From: Streptomyces sp. NBC_01478
Lineage (GTDB): Bacteria; Actinomycetota; Actinomycetes; Streptomycetales; Streptomycetaceae
Direction of reading: 5' to 3'
DNA length: 64,000 nucleotides
Assembly: GCF_036227225.1 (NCBI RefSeq)
Contig: NZ_CP109444.1
Location: 744,001-808,000 of the forward strand
Part shown: positions 33,525 through 42,418 of the stretch, in pieces
Layout: each line of letters begins with the position of its first letter
Numbering within the stretch: the stretch's first letter is position 1
Position numbers and translations under genes: made by a program
Notes under the pieces: model-generated
What the model was told of the DNA's origin: nothing
What the model saw: only the letters and a program-made list of their open reading frames with translations
The model's database searches: none

Positions 33525-33600
33525 ATGGAGTACCTGGTCACGACGACGACCCGGGCTCCGGGCGGGATCTCGGCCTGCGGCAGGCCGCCGGAACCGGGCA
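33525..33600 (+). pseudogene. Remnant of a muconolactone-isomerase-like gene
   Basis: An ATG at 33525 with a good GGAG site reads MEYLVTTTTRAPGG, matching the conserved start of the muconolactone Delta-isomerase-like family (MEFLVTMTTHVP). About 25 family residues then seem to be missing, and RPPEPGRC resembles the later RPPLxPGEW segment, after which the frame is nonsense and runs into the next gene. I read this as a gene that lost its core. The rest of 33257-33678 holds no other gene that I can see. Confidence 0.45.
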
Positions 33601-33678
33601 GATGCGGGACGTGCCGCGCTCCCCCGCCGCCCGGCCGACATCGCCATCACGTCAGCCATCGACACGACGGAGCACGCC

Positions 33679-34398
33679 GTGAACGATCTCTCAGGAAGCA
33701 CCGTTGTCGTCATCGGCGGCACCTCCGGCATCGGGTTGGAGACGGCGCGCCAGGCGCACGCGGCCGGCGCGAAGACCGTCGTCACCGGTCGTGACCGGAC
33801 ACGGCTCGACGCCGCGCGTGACGAGCTGGGCGCGTCGGCCGCGAGACTCGATCTGGGGGACGCCGCGGGGCTGCACCGGTTCTTCACGGAGCTGCCCGCT
33901 CCGGTCGACCATGTCCTCGTCGCCGGTGGCGGACCGTTCTACTCTCCGATCGTCGACATGGACTTCGACCTGGCGCGAAGCGTCCTCGACGAGCATCTGC
34001 TGGGATCGCTGCGCGTCGCGCGGGAGTGCGCGACACGCGTCCGCCCCGGCGGATCGCTGACGTACATCACCGGCACGCATGCCCGCCGCCCCGGCCCAGG
34101 GCTGAGTCTCGCGGCCATCGCGGCGGCGGCCCTGCCCGCCATCACGGCCGACGCGGCACTCGAAATCGCCCCGGTGCGGGTCAACACCATCGCCGCCGGG
34201 TTCGTCGACACCCCGCTGTCGGCCCGCCTGCTCGGCGACGAACTGGAGCGTCGCCGCGCCGAGTTGCGCGCCACGCTGCCGATCCGGCGGGTCGTGGGCC
34301 CGTCGGACGTGGCCTCGCTCGCCCTCCATCTGATGACCAACACGGCACTCACCGGGGCGACTTACGACATCGACGGCGGCCAGCAGTTGATCCCCTGA
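33679..34398 (+). CDS. Atypical SDR-family protein
   Basis: A 239-residue SDR. GTG 33679 (MNDLSGSTVVVIGG) has GGAG upstream. The cofactor motif GGTSGIGLETARQAHAAG is intact. The region that should have YxxxK reads LSLAAIAAAALPAI, so both catalytic Tyr and Lys are absent, although a Thr-Gly-Thr precedes it. The C-terminus (VNTIAAGFVDTPLSARLL, GATYDIDGGQQL) is normal. It may be a binding or regulatory protein, or use another mechanism. It follows the isomerase remnant and converges on the LAL gene 4 bases away. Confidence 0.85.
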   Translation: MNDLSGSTVVVIGGTSGIGLETARQAHAAGAKTVVTGRDRTRLDAARDELGASAARLDLGDAAGLHRFFTELPAPVDHVLVAGGGPFYSPIVDMDFDLARSVLDEHLLGSLRVARECATRVRPGGSLTYITGTHARRPGPGLSLAAIAAAALPAITADAALEIAPVRVNTIAAGFVDTPLSARLLGDELERRRAELRATLPIRRVVGPSDVASLALHLMTNTALTGATYDIDGGQQLIP

Positions 34399-34402
34399 GC
34401 CC

Positions 34403-37180
34403 TCACTCCGGTGTGGCCTCGTACTCGGCGCGGGGCAGCACGTCGCGGAGCTGTCTGCGGGAGGTGATCGACAGCTTGGTGAAGATCTTCCGCAGGTGCC
34501 ACTCGACGGTGCGCGGGCTCAGGAACAGCCGGGACCCGACCTCCGGATTGGAGAAGCCGTTCTGCACGAGCGACGCGATCTGCCGCTCCTGCGGGGTCAG
34601 TTCGTCGCTCGACGAGGCCTCGATCGTGCGCTTGCGGACGGTCTCCCCCGTGGCGAGCAGTTCGCGGCGGGCCCGTTCGGCGAAGGCCTCCATGCCGATC
34701 GACGCGAACATCTCGTGGGCCGTACGGAGATGCCCCCGCGCGTCGCTGCGCTGCCGGTCCCGGCGCAGCCACTCGCCGAACAGCAGGTGTGCCCGGGCCA
34801 GTTCGGGGCGCAGCGGTGTCCGGCCCAGCCGCTCGATCGCCCGGCGGTAGAGGCGGTCCGCGGGTGCCCCGGTGCTGAGCAGGGCACGGCAGCGGGCCAG
34901 GATTCCCTGTGCCCAGTCGGTGTCGCACGGTTCCGCGGCGTCCGTGAGCCGGGCGAGCGCGTCACGGGCGACCTCGTCCTCGCCGATGCGCGCCGCCGCC
35001 TCGACGAGTTCGGGCAACACCCAGACAGAGACCCACAGTTCGGCGATCCGGCTGGCGACCTGGGCGGCCGGCATGGCCTGGTCGTAGCGGGCGAGGCCGT
35101 TGTAGAGGACGGCGGCGGCCCAGTGGGCGGCCGCGACTCCCATCAACTGGCCGCTCGCACCGGCCTCTTCGATCGTGCCGGCGATCAGGGCCTCGGCCTC
35201 GGCGCTACGGCCCCGCAGCGCGCCGAGCCGCAGTTCGACGTGCGGCGCCAGGGGAATGCCGGTCGCCGCGGCGACGACGTCCGCCTCCTCGACGATCGAC
35301 GCGGCAGCGGTGAGGTCCCCGGTCCAGGTGGTCGCCATGCCCAACGACGCGAGACAGAAAGGGAGTTCGGCCAGAGCACCCGCGGTGCGCACCACCTCGA
35401 CGGCTCTGCTGTACATGCTGCGCATGGCCCGGTCGTCCCAGACGGCCGCGCTGACACCGTTGGCCACCCAGCCCCACTTCAGGACGTCGGACGCGGGAAG
35501 GTCCTCGAGCGCCGCGACCGCCCGCCGGAGCGCGGGGACGGCGGCGGCGCGGCCCTCGGTGACGAGCAGCGCACAGGCCTCGATGACGAGATCGAGGGCG
35601 TGGGGGGTTCCCGTCACCGCCGGAAGTGCTCTCATCGCCCGGGAGACCGCCATCAGGCTGTCCGCGTCCGCGGCGACCAGTGCCGAGGTGCCCCACGCGA
35701 TCAGGTAGGTCTCGCGTGCGAGGCCCTCGTCGAAGGGCTCCAGTCGCCGTGCGGCCGTCAGCAGCAGCGGTGGCGCCTCCTGGTTGAGGCCGGCGGCGAA
35801 CGTGAGGTGGCTGCGTACGAGTTGGGCCCGGGCACGGGGGAACTCGCCCTGGGCGTACTGGTCCGCGATGTCGGCGAACCGCCGGGCGGCGTCGAGGTCG
35901 CCGGCCCGGAGGCTGATGTCCGCCGCCGCCACGGCGCGTTCGGCGCGCCGTGACGTGTCGCCGGTGAGTGCCACGGACCGTTGCAGGAACGCGGCCGCGG
36001 CGGCCAGGCCGCCGCGTGCCCGCGCGCGGTCGGCGGAGCGTTCGAGCTCGGCGGCGACGGACTCGTCAGGGCCCGCGGTGGCGGACGCGAGGTGCCAGGC
36101 ACGTCGGTCCGGGTCGGTCCGCGGGTCGGTGGCCTCCGCCAGGGCGAGGTGCGCGGCCCGGCGGTCCTCCTCCGTCGCCGACCGGTACACGGCCGACCGG
36201 ACGAGCGGGTGGCGGAACGTGACGCGGATGTCGAACGACAGCAGCCCGTCCGTGCCGCCCACGAGAGCCGTCCGCGGTGTCACGCCGAGCCGCTCGGCCG
36301 CCGCCCACACCAGGGCGGGGTCGCCGACCGGCTCCGCGGCGGCGATCAGCAGGAGCAGCCGGGTCTCGTCCGGGAGCGCCTCGATCCGGCTCAGAAAGCT
36401 CTGTTCGATACGGCCCGGCAGCGTGTCGCCCGTCAAGAGGCCCAGTCCGCCTGCCAGTTGGGTGACGCTCAGCCCGCGGGGCAGTTCGAGGAGGGCGAGG
36501 GGATTGCCCTTGGTCTCCGCGACCAGGCGGTCGCGGATGTCCTGGTCGAGCCGGGTGTGGGTGACCGAGTCGAGCAGGGTGTGGGCGTCGGCGGCGCGCA
36601 GCCCGGTGAGCTCCAGCTCCGGCAGTCCGAGCAGGTCCTCAGGTCCCTCACGGGCCCCGAAGACCAGGGCGACCGGCTCCGCCAGCAGCCGCCGGGCGAC
36701 GAAACCCAGGATCTGCGCCGAGACCCGGTCCATCCACTGCGCGTCGTCGACCAGGCAGAGCAGCGGGTGCTTCTCGGAGGCGTCCGAGAAGAGGCCGAGG
36801 ACCGCCGTTCCGACCAGGAATCGATCGGGCGGGGGTCCCGCGCGTATCCCGAACACCGTCTCCAGTGCGGCGCACTGCGGCCGGGGAAGGTTCTTCAGAC
36901 GTTCCAGCAACGGCACGCACACCTGGTGCAGGGTGGCGAACGCGAGCTCCATCTCGGATTCGATGCCGACGGCGTGCAGCACGCGCAGGTCGGCCGCCGC
37001 CCGGGTCGCGTAGTCGAGCAGGGCGGATTTTCCGACTCCGGGTGGGCCGTGGACCAGGAGCGTGCTGCTCTCCCCGGTGCGGGCCGCGCTGATCATCCGG
37101 TCGAGCAGGGCGCACTCGGTCCGTCTGCCGAGCAGGCCGTTCTTTGCCCCGTCCCGTGAGCTGTGCTCCACATGGGCCAC
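34403..37180 (-). CDS. LAL-type LuxR transcriptional regulator
   Basis: A 925-residue ATP-binding LuxR regulator, similar in plan to the one at 21512. GTG 37180 is the outermost start; a GTG 9 bases on is possible. Walker A is VHGPPGVGKSALLD and Walker B LLCLVDDAQWMD. The middle has helical repeats. The C-terminal helix-turn-helix is LTPQERQIASLVQNGFSNPE with RLFLSPRTVEWHLRKIFTKL. No partner gene is in the same direction downstream within the strand group; likely targets are nearby catabolic genes. It is not a copy of the first LAL gene, as sequences differ throughout. Confidence 0.92.
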   Translation of the reverse strand: MAHVEHSSRDGAKNGLLGRRTECALLDRMISAARTGESSTLLVHGPPGVGKSALLDYATRAAADLRVLHAVGIESEMELAFATLHQVCVPLLERLKNLPRPQCAALETVFGIRAGPPPDRFLVGTAVLGLFSDASEKHPLLCLVDDAQWMDRVSAQILGFVARRLLAEPVALVFGAREGPEDLLGLPELELTGLRAADAHTLLDSVTHTRLDQDIRDRLVAETKGNPLALLELPRGLSVTQLAGGLGLLTGDTLPGRIEQSFLSRIEALPDETRLLLLIAAAEPVGDPALVWAAAERLGVTPRTALVGGTDGLLSFDIRVTFRHPLVRSAVYRSATEEDRRAAHLALAEATDPRTDPDRRAWHLASATAGPDESVAAELERSADRARARGGLAAAAAFLQRSVALTGDTSRRAERAVAAADISLRAGDLDAARRFADIADQYAQGEFPRARAQLVRSHLTFAAGLNQEAPPLLLTAARRLEPFDEGLARETYLIAWGTSALVAADADSLMAVSRAMRALPAVTGTPHALDLVIEACALLVTEGRAAAVPALRRAVAALEDLPASDVLKWGWVANGVSAAVWDDRAMRSMYSRAVEVVRTAGALAELPFCLASLGMATTWTGDLTAAASIVEEADVVAAATGIPLAPHVELRLGALRGRSAEAEALIAGTIEEAGASGQLMGVAAAHWAAAVLYNGLARYDQAMPAAQVASRIAELWVSVWVLPELVEAAARIGEDEVARDALARLTDAAEPCDTDWAQGILARCRALLSTGAPADRLYRRAIERLGRTPLRPELARAHLLFGEWLRRDRQRSDARGHLRTAHEMFASIGMEAFAERARRELLATGETVRKRTIEASSSDELTPQERQIASLVQNGFSNPEVGSRLFLSPRTVEWHLRKIFTKLSITSRRQLRDVLPRAEYEATPE

Positions 37181-37320
37181 GGTTGCCCGCCTTCGTCGCG
37201 GTCTGCCCCCTGTTCACCCTGCACGCTACAGGGGTGGGACCGCACCCTGAATCCTGGCGGGGTAAAGCCACCCTTCGCGGTCTCGCCGCAGGTGGCGGGT
37301 CAGGCCACGGACGGAGAATT

Positions 37321-39127
<1,807 letters not shown>

Positions 39128-39275
39128 TCACCTCACCGGCCCGGACCAGCAGCGCGTCGACGGCTACCCGCCGCTCCCGGGTGGCCTCGCCGAGGTGGGC
39201 GACCAGCTCTGCCCGTACCGTTCCGTACCCGCTCCGCGAGCAGTCCCCGGTACCGCCGACCGGACGCGCGCGTGC

Positions 39276-39893
39276 TCAGGACGGCGGTTCGGTACCCGCC
39301 TGCTCGCTCACCATGTACCGGGCGTACCAGTCGGGCCAGTCCGGGTCCTCCGCGCCGGTGCGCGCCTCGTGCTCGCCGTGCGCGGCGGCGGCGCGGCGCA
39401 GTGCGGCCGCCAGGTCCCCGGCCGAGGCGAATGTCGTGGCCGCCGGGTCCACGCGGTCCGGGAGCCGGTTGGTGATCTCCTGGAGGATCCAGCCGTTGCC
39501 GTCCGGGTCACCGAACGACACGAACGAGCCGTAACTGCTGCGCTGCGGGTCCGGGCCGGGCACGCGGGCGTCGGTCCCGGCGTGGTGGAAGACGCCGCCC
39601 TCGTCGTGGAACACGTCGCTCGGGTCGGCGCCGAGCCGCTTGAGTTCGTCGTGGGCGGCGTCGATGTCGTCCACGACCAGGTGCAGGCCCTGCGCCGAGC
39701 CCGGTGCCTGGGACGTGACCGAGGTACCGAAGATGACCGAGGCCGGCGAGCCCGGCGGGGTCACCTGGACCACCCGGAAGTCCTCACCGGTGGCGACATC
39801 GGCGTCGAGCCGCCAGCCCAGCGCCGTGTAGAAGTCCTTGGCCCGGTCCACGTCCCCGACCGGCACCACGACGACTTCGAGCTTCATGTCCAT
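39276..39893 (-). CDS. VOC-family (glyoxalase-like) protein
   Basis: A 205-residue protein whose first 130 residues are a vicinal-oxygen-chelate module (MKLEVVVVPVGDVDRAKDFY, ALGWRLDADV, SAQGLHLVVDDIDAAHDEL, SFGDPDGNGWILQEI). ATG 39893 has GGAGG upstream. The metal-ligand positions include His in GLHLVV and Glu in LQEI, but only one VOC pair is present, so it should dimerise. The C-terminal 60 residues (FASAGDLAAALRRAAAAHGE) are a helical tail not usual for the family. Possible isomerase or dioxygenase; substrate unknown. Confidence 0.82.
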   Translation of the reverse strand: MDMKLEVVVVPVGDVDRAKDFYTALGWRLDADVATGEDFRVVQVTPPGSPASVIFGTSVTSQAPGSAQGLHLVVDDIDAAHDELKRLGADPSDVFHDEGGVFHHAGTDARVPGPDPQRSSYGSFVSFGDPDGNGWILQEITNRLPDRVDPAATTFASAGDLAAALRRAAAAHGEHEARTGAEDPDWPDWYARYMVSEQAGTEPPS

Positions 39894-39986
39894 GGCATGC
39901 GCCTCCGTTCTCGGACGAACTTCCGACACCACCAGAATCACCGCCACGGCCCCGGTTCGCGCCAGGGAGTCCCCCTGGCCCGCGGG

Positions 39987-41027
39987 TCAGAGGCGGTCGG
40001 CGTCCAGGACCGCACGGGCGAAGGCCTCCGGAGCCTCCTGGGGCACGTTGTGCCCGATGCCGTCGAGGGCACGGTGGTCGTAGGGGCCGGTGAACTTTCC
40101 CCGGTACGCGCTCCCGTCGCCCGCCGGGGTGAAGGGATCCAGCGCACCGTCGAGGGTGACCGTGGGCACGGCGACGGCGGGCCCGGCCGCGAGCTTGGCC
40201 TCGATGCCGTCGTAGCGGGGGTCCCCCGCGGCGAGGCCGAGGCGCCAGCGGTAGTTGTGGATCACGATGCCGACGTAGTCCGGGTTCTCGAAGGCCTTCG
40301 CGGTTCGGTCGAAGGTGGCGTCGTCGAAGTGCCAGGTCGGGGAGACGTTGCGCCAGATCAACTTGGCGAAGTCGTGCCCGTACTGGCTCAGACCCAGCTC
40401 ACCGCGCTCGGTGGCGAAGTAGTACTGGTACCACCACGCCAACTCGGCCGCCGGGGGCAGCGGTTGCTTGTTCTTCTCCCGGTTGGTGATGAGGTAGCCG
40501 TTGACCGAGACCAGCGCCTTGCACCGCTTGGGCCACAGCGCCGCGATGATGTCGGCCGTCCGCGCTCCCCAGTCGAAGCCGGCGAGCAGCGCCCTCTCGA
40601 TCCGCAGGGTGTCCAGCAGGGCGATGATGTCCAGGGCCACCACCGCCTGCTGGCCGTTGCGGAAGGCCTTCGCCGACCGGAACGTGGTGGTGCCGTAGCC
40701 CCGCAGGTAGGGCACGATCACCCGGTACCCCTCGGCGGCCAGCAGGGGTGCGACGTCGACATAGCTGTGGATGTCGTACGGCCAGCCGTGCAGCAGGACG
40801 ACCACCGGGCCCTTCGCCGGACCGGCTTCCGCGTAACCGATGTTCAGCTCACCGGCTCTGACCTGCTTCAGCGACTCGAAGGACGTACGGCCCGTCGCCT
40901 GCCCGGCAGGGGACGCCTCCGGCGCGGAAGGGGCGGCGGACGCGGGGGACGAGCTGAGCCAGCCGGTCAGGGACGCGGCCGCGGTCCCGGCTCCGACGGT
41001 CTTGCCGAGGGCTCGCCTGTTGATCAT
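39987..41027 (-). CDS. Exported alpha/beta hydrolase (epoxide-hydrolase-like)
   Basis: A 346-residue hydrolase with a twin-arginine-like leader (NRRALGKTVGAGTAAASL) and an Ala-rich signal end (SSSPASAAPSAP). Catalytic elements: HGWPYDIHSYVDV oxyanion region, nucleophile Asp in LLAGFDWGARTAD, acid in LDGALDPFTPAG and base His in DGIGHNVPQEAP. FDWG matches the epoxide-hydrolase/haloalkane-dehalogenase nucleophile style. It probably acts outside the cell. It is 93 bases upstream of the VOC gene on the same strand. Confidence 0.88.
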   Translation of the reverse strand: MINRRALGKTVGAGTAAASLTGWLSSSPASAAPSAPEASPAGQATGRTSFESLKQVRAGELNIGYAEAGPAKGPVVVLLHGWPYDIHSYVDVAPLLAAEGYRVIVPYLRGYGTTTFRSAKAFRNGQQAVVALDIIALLDTLRIERALLAGFDWGARTADIIAALWPKRCKALVSVNGYLITNREKNKQPLPPAAELAWWYQYYFATERGELGLSQYGHDFAKLIWRNVSPTWHFDDATFDRTAKAFENPDYVGIVIHNYRWRLGLAAGDPRYDGIEAKLAAGPAVAVPTVTLDGALDPFTPAGDGSAYRGKFTGPYDHRALDGIGHNVPQEAPEAFARAVLDADRL

Positions 41028-41182
41028 GTGTACCGTCCTGCCTCTGGGTGTGCCGGGGGTGCCGCCCGCGGGAGGGCGGCCCCGATCAGGTTCGACCGCC
41101 GGTCGTCGTGGGCGCCACGACCGGTTTCCTCGCAGGTGGGAGACACCGCCTCTCGCCCAGGGACCAGTCAGGCGCGAGAGCG

Positions 41183-41878
41183 CTACTTCAGCAACTCCAG
41201 CAGCCGCTCACCGAGGACCGCGGCCGAGTCGGGGTTCTGCCCGGTGATGAGGTTGCGGTCCTCCACCATGTACGGCTTCCAGATCTCGCCGCGGCTGAAC
41301 TCGACGCCGATCTTGTCCTTCAGCTCCGTCTCCAGCAGCCAGGTCACCCTGGAGGCCAGGCCGACGCCTTCCTCCTCGTCGTTGGTGAAACACGTCATCC
41401 GGTAGCCCTTGAAGGGCGACACGCCGTGGATCCGCGTGGCGAGGATCGCGGAGGGGCCGTGACACACGATCGCGAGCGGCCTTCCCGAGGCGAGCTGCGC
41501 GGTCAGGATCCGGCCCACGTCGGCGTCCCATGCCAGGTCCGCCATCGGGCCGTGGCCGCCGGGCAGGTACACCGCGTCGTAGTCCTCGACACGGACGTCC
41601 GACAACTGGAGCGGTCGCCGCATCACCTCCGCGGACCGGATGATCTCCTCCAGGTCGAGGGCGCCCTGCTCACCGCCCGTCATGGAGGGGCGCAGGCTCA
41701 TCATGTCTACGTTCGGTGTCACGCCGTTCGGTGTCGCGACCACGACGTCGTGACCCGCCTCCGTGATCAGCTTGTACGGGGCCGCGAATTCCTCGGCCCA
41801 GTACCCGGTCGCGTACCTGGTGCCGTCCTTGAGCACCCAGTACGTGGCTCCGGTCAGCACGAAAAGAACCCTCGCCAT
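41183..41878 (-). CDS. DJ-1/PfpI-family protein (HchA-like)
   Basis: A 231-residue protein. ATG 41878 (MARVLFVLTGATYWVLKDG) has AGGAG upstream, better than a longer form. Residues about 90-140 include YLPGGHGPMADLAWD and the nucleophile elbow LAIVCHGPSAIL with its Cys. The YxxEE-like region GYWAEEFAAPY near residue 25 belongs to the HchA/glyoxalase III subgroup, which acts on methylglyoxal or as a chaperone. Located upstream of the exported hydrolase on the same strand, 155 bases apart. Confidence 0.87.
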   Translation of the reverse strand: MARVLFVLTGATYWVLKDGTRYATGYWAEEFAAPYKLITEAGHDVVVATPNGVTPNVDMMSLRPSMTGGEQGALDLEEIIRSAEVMRRPLQLSDVRVEDYDAVYLPGGHGPMADLAWDADVGRILTAQLASGRPLAIVCHGPSAILATRIHGVSPFKGYRMTCFTNDEEEGVGLASRVTWLLETELKDKIGVEFSRGEIWKPYMVEDRNLITGQNPDSAAVLGERLLELLK

Positions 41879-42049
41879 CGCGATCACTCCTGCCGTCCAG
41901 GGCCCGGCCCCTGCGTTCACACTGCGGAACCGTCACCTGCTGCCACGGTCCCGCGCGCGGTCCCTCGGTCGCACCGGTGGGACACCCTGGTCGTGGTCCC
42001 CGGACCCGCGGAAAGCCACGGGGCGGGAGGCGGGGCGTGGCGTGGCCCA

Positions 42050-42338
42050 CGGCTCAGCCGCTCCGTCCAGGGTTCTCCCGCGCCGCCCCGGCCGCCGCCT
42101 CCGCATGATCCGGGTCAGCGGGTCGCCCTGGGCCCGGTCCGCCGCCCGGCACGCGGTCGAAACGACCTCTCCCGCAGCAGCTCGGTGTCGTCTGTCATGG
42201 CGCCCAACGCGGCCCGGCCTTCGGGGAGTTGAGCGAGGCCAGCGCCTCGTCCGGTACTGCGTCAGCCAGGGCCAGGGCCAGTCCCAGGGAGATGTCGAGG
42301 AGCAACTCCCGGGCCCGCGTGAGCAATGCGGCATCCAT
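42050..42338 (-). pseudogene. Probable decayed small gene between PfpI and CATRA-GT genes
   Basis: The stretch 41879-42418 has no intact gene. On the minus strand from ATG 42338 a frame with good codon bias reads ARELLLDISLGLALALADAV and PDEALASLNSP, then near 42223 shifts to EGRAALGAMTDDTELLRE and near 42172 to EVVSTACRAADRAQGDPLTR. Joined, these give about 90 residues of a single helical protein. GC at third positions stays high across all three frames. I cannot name the family. The left end is approximate. A 47-residue intact peptide is the alternative reading. Confidence 0.4.
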
Positions 42339-42418
42339 GTTCGTTCCGGGTGAATCCGCCCTAGACTGCCTGGGCTCGACCGGAGCGAGAACGCCGGGAG
42401 TGGCGACGCGAGGCGGGG

